This document shows positions 30,742-38,056 of a DNA stretch of 38,056 bases, in pieces. The position numbers and the translations under genes were made by a program. Numbering within the stretch: the first letter of the stretch is position 1; each line of letters starts with the position of its first letter. This stretch comes from Rubrivivax sp. Its GTDB lineage: Bacteria; Pseudomonadota; Gammaproteobacteria; Burkholderiales; Burkholderiaceae_C. The stretch spans positions 1 through 38,056 of the forward strand of contig JAIXZR010000184.1 of assembly GCA_027489455.1 (NCBI GenBank). The letters are read 5' to 3'. The notes beneath the pieces were generated by a model. That model was not told the DNA's origin. It made no database searches and worked only from the letters and a program-made list of their open reading frames with translations.

Positions 30742-31734
30742 TCAGAACGAGTGGCGCAGGCCGAACTCGTAGCCGCTGGAATCGCGGCCGGTCGTCAGTG
30801 CCGAACCCGTGGCCACGGTGAAGGCCGTGTTGGTGTTCGAGATGTCGCTGTAGGTGGCGTACAGCGCCGTGCGGCGCGACAGGTTGTACTGGCCGCCCAG
30901 CGAGAACTGACGCGCTTCGCGGTTGCTGATGGTGCCGCCGCCGTCCATCTTGTGGTACGAGGCGCGCAGCACGGTGGCGCCCATCGGCACGCTCACGCCC
31001 AGCAGCCAGTTCTTCTGGTCGGCGGGGCCGGCGTCGGTCTTCGAGTACATGCCGAAGAACTTGGCCACCTTGATGTCGTACGTACCGCCGAAGGTGGTGC
31101 GCTTGATGTCGATCGTGGGGCTGCTTTCGGTGGTGGCGTAGGACACGACGGCGAACAGCGGGCCGGCGTTGTAGGCCAGACGGCCACCGACGTGCTTGTT
31201 GCCCAGCGCGCCTTCGCCAGCGGCGACGTTGAAGACACCGGTGAAGCCACCCATGTCAGGCGAGTAGTAGCTCACCATGTTGCTCGAACGCGGGTAGCTG
31301 CTGTTGGTGGCGGTGAAGGCCTGGTTCAGGCGGCCCACGGCGCTCATGCCGGTGTCCGAGAACGGGTCCAGCTGTTCCCAGGTCACGCCGCTGGTGTTCT
31401 TCTCACGGCCCAGGCGCACTTCGCCGAAGCCGCCCTGCAGGCCGATCGTCGAACGGCGCTGCCAGGTCTGGCCAGTGGCGTTGCCGGTGTCGGGGTCCAG
31501 GCCGCCTTCGATCCAGAAGTGGGCCTTCAGGCCACCACCCAGGTCTTCCGTGCCGCGGAAGCCGATGCGGCTGGTCGTCAGGCCGCTGGCGGCCAGTTGC
31601 TTCTGCGAGGCGTCGTTCTTGACGTTGCGCGCGGCCAGGTCGAGGACACCGAAGACGGTGACGTTGGATTGCGCGTGGGCCGGCACGGCGGCGGCGGCGG
31701 CCAGAGCCAGGACGGCCAGGGAAAGCTTCTGCAT
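30742..31734 (-). CDS. Gram-negative porin (Porin_4/OmpC-like family of Burkholderiales)
   Basis: A 330-residue outer-membrane protein. The signal peptide (MQKLSLAVLALAAAAAVPAHA) is cut before QSNVTVFG, and the chain ends in aromatic Phe (YEFGLRHSF), the beta-barrel signature recognised by the Bam machinery. Alternating hydrophobic strands, SRIGFRGTEDLGGGLKAHFW, GGFGEVRLGREKNT (loop L3 region), NMVSYYSPDMGGFTGVF and YNLSRRTALYATYSDI match the betaproteobacterial 16-strand trimeric porins. It admits small hydrophilic solutes. The ribosome site AAGGAAGA lies before the ATG. A strong terminator follows, so it is probably a single-gene transcript. The gene sits between the ABC operon and the Lrp regulator without obvious functional linkage. 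Confidence 0.93.
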   Translation of the reverse strand: MQKLSLAVLALAAAAAVPAHAQSNVTVFGVLDLAARNVKNDASQKQLAASGLTTSRIGFRGTEDLGGGLKAHFWIEGGLDPDTGNATGQTWQRRSTIGLQGGFGEVRLGREKNTSGVTWEQLDPFSDTGMSAVGRLNQAFTATNSSYPRSSNMVSYYSPDMGGFTGVFNVAAGEGALGNKHVGGRLAYNAGPLFAVVSYATTESSPTIDIKRTTFGGTYDIKVAKFFGMYSKTDAGPADQKNWLLGVSVPMGATVLRASYHKMDGGGTISNREARQFSLGGQYNLSRRTALYATYSDISNTNTAFTVATGSALTTGRDSSGYEFGLRHSF

Positions 31735-31905
31735 GCTGTCTTCCTTTTGAAATTGCTTGACGCGTGAAAAGTCAGGTAAAACCCTAGGAGAATAGCCGAA
31801 GGCTGTGACGAACCCGTGACCACGGTTGTTGCGTCGCCACACTTTCCAGGGGCATCGCGGCCGCCGGAGCCGCGGCAAAAGCCCCGGCGCTGCGCCCCTC
31901 TGGCG

Positions 31906-32331
31906 CTAGGACAGCTTGTAGGTCTGCAGGTGGATGCTGGTCTCGGTGTTGGCGATGCCCTTGATCAGGCGCACTCTTTCCAGCACCTCGGCCAGTTCGC
32001 CCAGATGGCTGGCGCGCAGCTCGGCCAGCAGGTCCCAGCGGCCGTTGGTGTCGTGCAGCGATGCGACGCCGGGTTCGCCCAGCAGGGTGCCGATCACGGC
32101 CCGCGTCTGGTTGCCTTCGACGGCGATGTTCATCCAGGCGGTGATCTGGCTCGGTTCGCTGTCGGGGCGCAGCCGCACGGTGTAGCCCACGATCACGCCC
32201 TGGTCCTCGAGCCGGGTGATGCGGTTGCTCACCGTGCCGCGCGACACCCCCAGCTTGTGCGCCAGCGTGGCGACGCTGGCGCGGGCATCGGTGCGCAGCA
32301 GGGCCAGAAGCTGTTGATCGAGCGAGTCCAT
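31906..32331 (-). CDS. Lrp/AsnC-family transcriptional regulator
   Basis: A 141-residue regulator. The helix-turn-helix is at about 3-48 (LDQQLLALLRTDARASVATL, then LGVSRGTVSNRITRLEDQGVI), followed by the RAM ligand domain (QITAWMNIAVEGNQT; GVASLHDTNGRWDLLAELRA; IKGIANTETSIHLQTYKLS). Such proteins form octamers, bind amino acids and wrap DNA. It is divergent from ornithine cyclodeaminase across 181 bases, the standard arrangement for an activator of ornithine/arginine catabolism that also controls itself. Repeated TTCTGCC motifs in that gap are likely binding sites. No strong ribosome site precedes the ATG. Confidence 0.92.
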   Translation of the reverse strand: MDSLDQQLLALLRTDARASVATLAHKLGVSRGTVSNRITRLEDQGVIVGYTVRLRPDSEPSQITAWMNIAVEGNQTRAVIGTLLGEPGVASLHDTNGRWDLLAELRASHLGELAEVLERVRLIKGIANTETSIHLQTYKLS

Positions 32332-32341
32332 CGTGGGGGGA

Positions 32342-32409
32342 TTCTGCCATTTCGGCAACTGGCGCTGTCGATACGGCAGAAGCCTGGCGTTTTCGACGCA
32401 GTTCTGCCG
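32342..32409. promoter_or_regulatory. Three TTCTGCC-type motifs, candidate Lrp-family operator array
   Basis: TTCTGCCA lies at 32342-32349 and TTCTGCCG at 32402-32409, exactly 60 bases apart, with the inverse CGGCAGAA at 32374-32381 between them. The last two form an inverted repeat with perfect eight-base arms and a 20-base spacer. The array covers the left two thirds of the gap between the Lrp-type gene and ornithine cyclodeaminase. The regulator is assigned by position. Confidence 0.45.
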
Positions 32410-32512
32410 CTTCTCATTGCCGCTCCCCCCTCGAACAATCGCTGGGCGAGCCGGCACTGCCGCGCCGCATCCCGCCGCAGCGCCCCGCGCCGGCCCCGAC
32501 CAGGACCCTGCC

Positions 32513-33553
32513 ATGACCCGCCTTCTGACCCCCGAAGACATCGCCCGCATCGTGGCCGCACACGGCCTGCCCGACGTCCTGCGCCGGCTGGAAGATGCCA
32601 TCACCGCCGGCTTTCGACGCTGGGGCGATTTCGACAAGACCGCCCGCGTGGCCAGCCACTCTGCGCGTGGCGTGATCGAGCTGATGCCGATCGCCGATGC
32701 CACCCACTACAGCTTCAAGTACGTGAACGGCCATCCCGACAACACCCGCAGCGGCCTGCCCACGGTGATGGCTTTCGGCGTGCTGGCCGACGTCGCCACC
32801 GGTGCGCCGCTGTGGCTGAGCGAGCTCACGCTGACGACCGCGCTGCGCACGGCGGCCACGTCGGTGATGGCGGCGCGGGCTCTGGCCCGCCCCGAGCCGC
32901 GCACCATGGCCCTGATCGGCAACGGCGCGCAGAGCGAGTTCCAGGCCCTGGCCTTCCACCACGGGCTGGGCGTGCGCGCGCTGCGCGTGTTCGACACCGA
33001 CCCGCAGGCCACCGCCAAGCTGCTGCGCCACCTGCACGGCGTGCCCGGCCTGGCGGTGACGGTGCATGGCAGCACGGCCGAGGCCGTGCGGGGCGCCGAC
33101 ATCGTCACCACCGTGACGGCCGACAAGCGCAACGCCACCATCATCACGCCGGACATGCTGGCACCCGGCATGCACTTGAACGCCGTGGGCGGCGATTGCC
33201 CGGGCAAGACCGAGCTGCACCCGGAGGTGCTGCGCGCGGCGCAGGTGTTCGTCGAATATGAGCCGCAGAGCCGCATCGAAGGCGACGTGCAGCAGATGCC
33301 GGCGGATTTCCCGGTCACCGAGCTCTGGCGCGTGCTCACCGGCCAGGCCACCGGCCGGCGCGGCGCAGAGGCCGTGACGGTGTTCGATTCCGTGGGCTTT
33401 GCCCTCGAGGACTACGCCGCCCTGCGCCTGATGGCGCAGCTGGCGCAGCCGCTGGGTCTGGGGCGGCCGCTGGATCTGATCCCCGCCCTGCCCGATCCCA
33501 AGGACTTGTTCTCGCAGCTGGGCCAGGCCCGCGCGCAGGCGCTGGCAGCCTGA
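32513..33553 (+). CDS. ocd: Ornithine cyclodeaminase
   Basis: A 346-residue enzyme of the ornithine cyclodeaminase/mu-crystallin family, full length. It turns L-ornithine into L-proline and ammonia with NAD as tightly used cofactor. The sequence shows the substrate part (RVASHSARGVIELMPIAD; FKYVNGHPDNTRSGLPTVMAFG), the Rossmann loop MALIGNGAQSEFQALAF (about 141-157) and the second-domain block ADIVTTVTADK and GMHLNAVGGDCPGKTEL typical of true ornithine cyclodeaminases rather than alanine dehydrogenase relatives. It is divergent from an Lrp/AsnC regulator. A weak hairpin follows the stop codon. Confidence 0.94.
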   Translation: MTRLLTPEDIARIVAAHGLPDVLRRLEDAITAGFRRWGDFDKTARVASHSARGVIELMPIADATHYSFKYVNGHPDNTRSGLPTVMAFGVLADVATGAPLWLSELTLTTALRTAATSVMAARALARPEPRTMALIGNGAQSEFQALAFHHGLGVRALRVFDTDPQATAKLLRHLHGVPGLAVTVHGSTAEAVRGADIVTTVTADKRNATIITPDMLAPGMHLNAVGGDCPGKTELHPEVLRAAQVFVEYEPQSRIEGDVQQMPADFPVTELWRVLTGQATGRRGAEAVTVFDSVGFALEDYAALRLMAQLAQPLGLGRPLDLIPALPDPKDLFSQLGQARAQALAA

Positions 33554-33566
33554 AGCTCCTGCCGGA

Positions 33567-33591
33567 GAGCGATCGCCGCTAGCGGGCGCTC
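33567..33591. terminator. Possible terminator hairpin after ornithine cyclodeaminase
   Basis: GAGCG and CGCTC enclose CGC/GCG in a short imperfect stem, followed by ACTTTATC on the plus strand. The T-tract is poor, so this could also be a random GC dyad. It lies between convergent genes. Confidence 0.3.
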
Positions 33592-33625
33592 ACTTTATCG
33601 CCTGGTGCGGGTGGTTCGATGCGGT

Positions 33626-33892
33626 TCAGCGGCCGAAGCGCTCGTGCCGGTCGGCTGCGGAGTACAGGTCTGCGGCGAAGCGCGCATCGAAAGCCGCCAC
33701 TTGCTGGGCATAGCGGCGCACGTGGGCGGCGTCCTGGATGCGACCGCGCTGCGCGCGGGAATCGATGCGGGCGGTGCGTGCGGCCTGCAGCCGCTCCACG
33801 GCCCGGATCACGGCCTGGAAAGCCCAGGCGCCGAAAGCGGCGCCGCGGGGAACAGCGACAGGGCGGGGGGTCTGGACGGTGATGGTGGTCAT
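33626..33892 (-). CDS. Small conserved hypothetical protein
   Basis: An 88-residue basic, helical protein with a short Thr-rich start and the end pattern HVRRYAQQVAAFDARFAADLYSAADRHERF. Similar small proteins with an ADLYxAADRHE ending occur in Burkholderiales, but I know of no function. A good ribosome site (CAGGAG, six bases before the ATG) supports expression. It is divergent from the LysR regulator across 112 bases holding two LysR-type motifs, so it is a possible target of that regulator. Confidence 0.62.
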   Translation of the reverse strand: MTTITVQTPRPVAVPRGAAFGAWAFQAVIRAVERLQAARTARIDSRAQRGRIQDAAHVRRYAQQVAAFDARFAADLYSAADRHERFGR

Positions 33893-33953
33893 GGGCTACT
33901 CCTGAGATGGGTCAGCGGAAAGGCTGGCCCCGATGTCGAGAGATTAGGGTTTC

Positions 33954-33984
33954 CACTCATAATGCTCAAGTGAATAATACTCAC
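33954..33984. promoter_or_regulatory. Overlapping T-N11-A motifs, candidate LysR operators
   Basis: CACT-N11-AGTG (33954-33972) and GTGA-N7-TCAC (33970-33984) are both dyads of the T-N11-A type recognised by LysR proteins, and they sit side by side in the AT-rich gap between the small protein gene and the LysR gene. The T-A pairs are at 33957/33969 and 33971/33983. Confidence 0.45.
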
Positions 33985-34004
33985 CTGTCGCATTCGCCGC
34001 GTTC

Positions 34005-35021
34005 ATGTCAGAAGCCCGCTTCATGCCTGCGCTGCCCTCTTTGCACTCCGCGCCCTCGCCGGCCGCCGTATCGCCCGTGGCGCCCAATTTCCGCCACCTC
34101 GACCTGAACCTGCTGCGCGTCTTCGACACCGTGATGGCCGAAGGCAGCCTCACGCGGGCGGCGGATGTCCTGGCCATGACGCAGCCGGCCGTCAGCCACG
34201 CCGTGCGGCGCCTGCGCGAAACGCTGGGCGACGAGCTCTTCGTCCGCACTGCCCATGGCGTGCGCCCCAGCGCGCGCGCCGAGGCGCTGTGGCCGCCCGT
34301 CCGCCAGGCGCTGGGCCAGCTGCGCCAGGCGCTGGCGCCGGGGGCCTACGTGCCCGAGCGTGACGCCGTGCAGTGGCGCCTGGCGATGGCCGATGCCACC
34401 GCGGCGCTGCTGGCGCCGCCGCTGGTGGCCGCGATCGAGCGTGCCCGCGCGCTGGCCAATCTGCGCGTGCTGCCGCTGACTACGCGCGACCCGCGCGGCC
34501 TGCTGGACGCCGGAGAGGCTGACCTGGCGCTGGGTTTCTTCCCCGAAACCGTGACCGGCATCGCCGCGCAGGGTGCCGACAGCCACCTGCGCCACCACCG
34601 GCTGCACAGCACGCGCTACGTCGGCGTGATGCGCCAGGGCCATCCGCTGGCCGCCGCACCCCTGACCCTGGACGCCTACTGCGCCGCGCACCACCTGCTG
34701 GTGAGCTTCTCGGGCCGGCCGCACGGCTTCGTCGACCAGGCGCTGGCCGCCCTGGGGCGCCAGCGCCGCATCATGCTGACGGTGAACCAGTTCTTTACCG
34801 CCGGGCGGGTGGTGGCGCGCAGCGACCTCGTCACCGTGCTGCCGGCCGGCTTCGTCGAAGCTACCGGCTGCCAGCACGAGCTGCAGACCCGCGAGCTGCC
34901 CTTCGATCTGGGCCCGGTGAACGTGGACATGCTGTGGCACCTGCGGCATGACGCCGACCCCGCGCACCGCTGGCTGCGCGACCGCGTTGCCGATGCTGCG
35001 CCGCTGGCGGTGGTCGGCTAG
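34005..35021 (+). CDS. LysR-family transcriptional regulator
   Basis: A 338-residue regulator. After a 28-residue Pro/Ala leader the DNA-binding domain begins at FRHLDLNLLRVFDTVMAEG, followed by LTRAADVLAMTQPAVSHAVRRLRETLGDELF (split, about 50-80) and VRTAHGVRPSARAEAL. The effector domain (about 115-335) has ADATAALLAPPLVAAIE, GLLDAGEADLALGFFPE and HPLAAAPLTLDAYCAAHHLLVSF, as in the NodD/NahR/LinR type that sense aromatic or related compounds. ATG codons at 34005 and 34023 are both possible starts; neither has a strong ribosome site. It is divergent from a small conserved gene and likely controls it and itself. The inducer is unknown. Confidence 0.88.
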   Translation: MSEARFMPALPSLHSAPSPAAVSPVAPNFRHLDLNLLRVFDTVMAEGSLTRAADVLAMTQPAVSHAVRRLRETLGDELFVRTAHGVRPSARAEALWPPVRQALGQLRQALAPGAYVPERDAVQWRLAMADATAALLAPPLVAAIERARALANLRVLPLTTRDPRGLLDAGEADLALGFFPETVTGIAAQGADSHLRHHRLHSTRYVGVMRQGHPLAAAPLTLDAYCAAHHLLVSFSGRPHGFVDQALAALGRQRRIMLTVNQFFTAGRVVARSDLVTVLPAGFVEATGCQHELQTRELPFDLGPVNVDMLWHLRHDADPAHRWLRDRVADAAPLAVVG

Positions 35022-35163
35022 GCAGGCAGCCGCCTCGCTGCCCCACCGCCCCACCGCCCGACCGCATGTGGGCGTGCGCTTGTCCTACAGCGCGCCGGGC
35101 GCCCGGCCGGCAGCGCGCGTGGCGGGGTGCTGCCTACAGTGGGCTCATCCTTCCACGCCCCCC

Positions 35164-35170
35164 AAAGGAG
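35164..35170 (+). promoter_or_regulatory. Strong ribosome-binding site before the ElaB/YqjD-like gene
   Basis: AAAGGAG lies five bases before the ATG at 35176, the best Shine-Dalgarno of this part of the window. It fixes the start, because the open frame itself extends upstream to 34948 into the LysR gene. The 154-base gap upstream contains CCTACAG twice but no clear promoter. Confidence 0.7.
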
Positions 35171-35175
35171 CCATC

Positions 35176-35583
35176 ATGAACGCCAGCACCACCCTGGGCC
35201 AGCAGGCCGCCGACAAGCTCGATCACGGCCTGTCCATGGCCAGCCGAACCGCTGACCGCCTGACCGATGGCCTCGATGGTGCGCTGGACAGCACCCAACG
35301 CCGCGCCTCGCAGGCCCTGGACGCGCTGTCGGACGGCGTCGACGAACTGCGCAGTGCCGTGCCCCTGGCCCTGCACCGGGCCGAAGGCCAAGCCACGGCG
35401 ATGTCCGAACGGGCGCTGCGCAGCGCGCGTCATGCGCGCGAAGCCGCGCTGCAGGGCGCCGACCGCCTGGGCCGCCAGACGCGCGGCTACATCCGCGAAG
35501 AGCCGCTCAAGTCGGTGCTGCTGGCGGCCGCCGCCGGTGCGCTGGTGGCCGGCCTGGCTGCGCTGCTGCGCCCGCGGCGCTGA
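35176..35583 (+). CDS. ElaB/YqjD/DUF883-type membrane-anchored protein
   Basis: A 135-residue protein with long amphipathic helices in the first 100 residues (many Ala, Asp and Arg) and one C-terminal membrane helix preceded by GYIREEPLKSVLL, the typical ending of the ElaB/YqjD family (then AAAAGALVAGLAALLRPRR). In E. coli these tail-anchored proteins sit in the inner membrane, bind ribosomes and are raised in stationary phase by RpoS. Here it probably is a stress-related membrane protein; regulation was not seen. It ends 13 bases from the convergent aminotransferase gene. Confidence 0.86.
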   Translation: MNASTTLGQQAADKLDHGLSMASRTADRLTDGLDGALDSTQRRASQALDALSDGVDELRSAVPLALHRAEGQATAMSERALRSARHAREAALQGADRLGRQTRGYIREEPLKSVLLAAAAGALVAGLAALLRPRR

Positions 35584-35596
35584 CCGGCAGGCGCGA

Positions 35597-36823
35597 TCAG
35601 GCCGTGCCCAGCACGGCCGACATCGCCGCCGCCGTGCGCTCGACGTTGCCGCTGTTCAGCCCGGCCACGCACATGCGGCCGGAGCGCACGAGGTAGACAC
35701 CGAACTCGTCGCGCAGCCGGTCCACCTGCGCCGGGCTCAACCCGGTGTAGCTGAACATGCCACGCTGCGACAAAAAGTAGCTGAAGTCGTCGCCCGGCCG
35801 TCGCGCGGCCAGCAGGTCATGCAGCTGGCGGCGCATCTTGGCGATGCGCTCGCGCATCGCGGCCACCTCGGCTTCCCACTGCGGGCGCAGCGTGGCGTCG
35901 GTGAGCACGCGGCTGACGATGCCGGCCGCATGCAGCCCGGGGCTCGAATAGTTGCGCCGCACGGTGGCCTTCATCTGCCCCAGCACCAGCGTGGCCTCGG
36001 CGGCATCGGCGCAGACGACGCTCAGCGCGCCCGCGCGTTCGCCGTAGACGCTCATGCTCTTGGAAAACGAGTTCGCGACGAAGAACGTCATGCCGCTGTC
36101 GGCCAGCAGGCGCACGGCATGGGCGTCGGCCTCGATGCCGTCGCCATAGCCCTGGTACGCCAGGTCCAGGTAGGGCAACAGGTCGCGCTCGCGCAGCACC
36201 GGCACCAAGGCCTGCCATTGCGCCGGGCTCAGGTCCACGCCCGTGGGGTTGTGGCAGCAGGCATGCAGCAGCACCACGCTGCGCGCGGGCAGCGTGCGCA
36301 GCGTCGCCAGCATCGCGTCGAAGCGCAGCCCGCCGCCCTGGCGCGGCGGGCTGGCGCTGGCGTCGCCGGCGTCGTAGTACGGGTAGGTGTGCACCTGCAG
36401 GCCGGCACCTTCGAACATCGCGCGGTGGTTGTCCCAAGTCGGATCGCTCACCCAGACGGCGCTCCCGGGCAGCCAGCGCTGGATGAAGTCGGCCCCCACC
36501 TTCAGCCCGCCGCTGCTGCCCACGGTCTGCAGCGTGGCCACGCGGCCACTGGCCAGCGCCTCGTGCCCGGGGCCGAACAGCAGGCCCTGCACGGCGCCGC
36601 GCATCGCGGCCGAGCCTTCGATGGGCAGGTAGGACTTGGTGCCGCCTTCGGCCAGCATCTGCGCTTCGGCCTGGCGCACGCTGTCAAGCACCGGGATGCG
36701 GCCCTGCTCGTCGAAGTAGATGCCGATCGAGAGGTTCACCTTGTCGGCGCGCGGGTCCTTCTGGAAGGCCTCGTTGAGGCTGAGGATCGGGTCGCCGGCG
36801 TAGGGGTCGAGGTGCTGGAACAT
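35597..36823 (-). CDS. Aspartate/aromatic amino acid aminotransferase (class I)
   Basis: A 408-residue PLP enzyme of the AspC/TyrB type. It starts FQHLDPYAGDPILSLNEAF, contains DKVNLSIGIYFDEQGRIPV, the cofactor-side block TLQTVGSSGGLKVG, HNPTGVDLS (191-199), the PLP lysine Lys255 in ANSFSKSMSVYGERAGAL, and substrate-binding Arg near GRMCVAGLN at the end. A slight Pro/Gly-rich insertion (about 152-165) is longer than in E. coli. It transfers amino groups between aspartate, tyrosine or phenylalanine and 2-oxoglutarate. It follows the glutathione peroxidase gene by only five bases, so the two form one transcript. Confidence 0.93.
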   Translation of the reverse strand: MFQHLDPYAGDPILSLNEAFQKDPRADKVNLSIGIYFDEQGRIPVLDSVRQAEAQMLAEGGTKSYLPIEGSAAMRGAVQGLLFGPGHEALASGRVATLQTVGSSGGLKVGADFIQRWLPGSAVWVSDPTWDNHRAMFEGAGLQVHTYPYYDAGDASASPPRQGGGLRFDAMLATLRTLPARSVVLLHACCHNPTGVDLSPAQWQALVPVLRERDLLPYLDLAYQGYGDGIEADAHAVRLLADSGMTFFVANSFSKSMSVYGERAGALSVVCADAAEATLVLGQMKATVRRNYSSPGLHAAGIVSRVLTDATLRPQWEAEVAAMRERIAKMRRQLHDLLAARRPGDDFSYFLSQRGMFSYTGLSPAQVDRLRDEFGVYLVRSGRMCVAGLNSGNVERTAAAMSAVLGTA

Positions 36824-36828
36824 GGGCG

Positions 36829-37314
36829 TCAGGCCGCCAGCGCTGCTTCGATGTCCTTGCGCAGCGATTCCGGCGTGTCGGTGGGCGCGTAGCGCTTGAT
36901 CACCTGACCGTCCTTGCCGACCAGGAACTTCGTGAAGTTCCACTTCACCGCCTCGGTGCCCAGCAGGCCCGGGGCCTGGGCCTTGAGCCACTGCCACAGC
37001 GGGTGGGCTTCGCTGCCGTTGACCTTCACCTTGGCCATCATCGGGAAGCTCACGCCGTAGTTCAGCTGGCAGAAGCTGGCGATCTCGTCGTTGCTGCCCG
37101 GGTCCTGGCCGCCGAACTCGTTGCTGGGGAAGCCGATCACCACCAGGCCGCGGCTGGCGTAGTCGGCATGCAGCTTTTCCAGGCCGGCGAACTGCGGGGT
37201 GAAGCCGCAGGCACTCGCGGTGTTGACGATCAGCAGCACCTGGCCGCGGTGGTCGGCCAGCTTCACGGGCTGGCCCTGGATGCTGGAGGCTTCGAAGTCG
37301 TAGAGGCTGGCCAT
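36829..37314 (-). CDS. Glutathione peroxidase family protein (cysteine type)
   Basis: A 161-residue thiol peroxidase, full family length. The catalytic tetrad is visible: Cys36 in NTASACGFTPQ, Gln70 in NEFGGQDPG, Trp125 and Asn126 in VKWNFTKFLV. It uses cysteine, not selenocysteine, and lacks a signal peptide, so it is cytoplasmic; bacterial forms often use thioredoxin rather than glutathione. The ribosome site GGAG precedes the ATG by eight bases. It is the first gene of a pair with the aminotransferase. Confidence 0.94.
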   Translation of the reverse strand: MASLYDFEASSIQGQPVKLADHRGQVLLIVNTASACGFTPQFAGLEKLHADYASRGLVVIGFPSNEFGGQDPGSNDEIASFCQLNYGVSFPMMAKVKVNGSEAHPLWQWLKAQAPGLLGTEAVKWNFTKFLVGKDGQVIKRYAPTDTPESLRKDIEAALAA

Positions 37315-37379
37315 GGCGGTACTCCGGTGGGCTGTTGTGTTGGGGGAATCGTAGCGCTGCAGCCCGGGCCAGCGCGGCT

Positions 37380-38056
37380 TCAGGGTGAGCGCGCCGCCAG
37401 CAGGCTGGCGCCCACGATCAGCAGCCCGCCGATGGCCAGCGGCCAGCTCATCGTGCCTGCGCCCAGCGCCACGGCTGACGCCGATGCGAACAGCACTTCG
37501 CTGACCATCACCACGGCCGTGACGTTGGCCGGCAGGCGCGACGCGCCGTACTGCAGCGCCAGGTTGCCGGCCAGGAACCACAGCCCCATGCCCAGCGCGC
37601 CGGCCAGCCAGGGCAGTGCCGGTGCCGGTGGCGGGGGCACCTGGCCGGGCAGCGCCAGTGCCAGCAGGCCGGCCACCACGGCGCCGCCCAGGAACATCGC
37701 CAGCGCGCGGCCCTCGGCCGGGCGATGCGCCTCGCGCCGCAGCATCACGTTGTTCAGGGCAAAGCTGAAGCCGCCCAGCACGCTCAGCCATTCGGCCAGG
37801 TTGCGCGGCACCGGCCAGCCCAGGCCGGCTGCACTGCCGCCATCGGCCTTGCCGGTGGCCAGCACGAGCGCCGCGCCGGCCAGCGCCAGGGCGATGCGCA
37901 GCAGCGCCGCGGGCGTGACGCGCTCGCCCAGCAGCAGCCGCGCCAGCAGCACCGCCCACAGCGGCATCAGATAGAACAGCAGCACCACGCGCACCACGTC
38001 GCCCAGCGTCACGGCCCAGTTGAAGGTGGCATTGGTGGTGCCCGAGGCCAGCACCA
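37380..38056 (-). CDS. EamA-family (DMT superfamily) transporter, N-terminus outside window
   Basis: The last 225 residues of an inner-membrane transporter with ten-helix EamA architecture are present; the start is beyond the right edge. The visible part has LFYLMPLWAVLLARLLLGERVTP, the end of the first EamA repeat, and a second repeat including LSVLGGFSFALNNVMLRREAH, NLALQYGASRLPANVTAVVMVSEVLFA and IGGLLIVGASLLAA. These proteins export amino acids, metabolites or drugs; the substrate is unknown. It lies 65 bases upstream of the peroxidase gene on the same strand. Confidence 0.88.
   Translation of the reverse strand, partial: VLASGTTNATFNWAVTLGDVVRVVLLFYLMPLWAVLLARLLLGERVTPAALLRIALALAGAALVLATGKADGGSAAGLGWPVPRNLAEWLSVLGGFSFALNNVMLRREAHRPAEGRALAMFLGGAVVAGLLALALPGQVPPPPAPALPWLAGALGMGLWFLAGNLALQYGASRLPANVTAVVMVSEVLFASASAVALGAGTMSWPLAIGGLLIVGASLLAARSP

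Noticed and set aside
1..38056. tRNA, rRNA, CRISPR array, insertion sequence, integrase or attachment site
   Set aside because: None was seen: no transposase or integrase motifs, no regularly spaced repeat array and no tRNA-like cloverleaf that I could recognise by eye.

Overview
The window is about 38 kb of very GC-rich, gene-dense DNA with no tRNA, rRNA, CRISPR array, insertion sequence or phage gene that I can see. The outer-membrane porin of the Porin_4 type, the Wzx/Wzy-type exopolysaccharide locus, the Lrp-ocd pair and the strong G/C bias at third codon positions point to a betaproteobacterium of the order Burkholderiales, probably of the Rubrivivax/Leptothrix/Roseateles type. This placement is an inference from gene content, not from a marker gene.

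Region 1 (1-14743, all on the minus strand) is an exopolysaccharide operon read from right to left: outer-membrane export protein (OPX), Wzc/GumC-like co-polymerase, GH5 endoglucanase-like enzyme, VpsF-like polymerase, a GT4-GT26 fusion glycosyltransferase, a CpsD-like protein with a broken P-loop, a GINT1-like propeller protein, a GT4 glycosyltransferase, a Wzx-type flippase and a GH12 lipoprotein. Most junctions overlap by 1, 4 or 7 bases, so translation is probably coupled. MtfA-like peptidase and a photolyase/cryptochrome (cut by the window edge) follow on the same strand. Two different cellulase-class glycanases plus a GumM-class GT26 domain suggest a polymer with a beta-1,4-glucan-like backbone.

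Region 2 (15199-18297, plus strand) is divergent from the operon across a 455-base intergenic region with several inverted repeats. It holds a cupin-type putative Fe(II) oxygenase and two GNAT-like acyltransferases, which could decorate the polymer or its precursor.

Region 3 (18322-20830) is a divergent pair: a MerR-type regulator with a B12-domain-like fold that lacks the cobalamin-binding histidine motif, and a renalase-like FAD oxidoreductase. The 349-base region between them carries a 10-base-arm inverted repeat and a large leader hairpin.

Region 4 (20867-30631, minus strand) is a Dpp/Opp-type ABC transporter operon (two permeases, two ATPases, one binding protein) with a CYTH phosphohydrolase gene inserted between permease and ATPase genes. 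It continues into an NTF2-like protein, an amidase, a TTC38-type TPR protein and a DUF1992 protein.

Region 5 (30660-38056) holds a porin with a clear intrinsic terminator, an Lrp/AsnC regulator divergent from ornithine cyclodeaminase, a small conserved protein divergent from a LysR regulator, an ElaB/YqjD-type membrane protein, an aromatic/aspartate aminotransferase followed by glutathione peroxidase, and a partial EamA-family transporter. This part looks like ordinary amino-acid metabolism and stress housekeeping.

The most interesting candidate system is the exopolysaccharide locus with its two glycanases, fused glycosyltransferase and apparently dead tyrosine-kinase-like partner.
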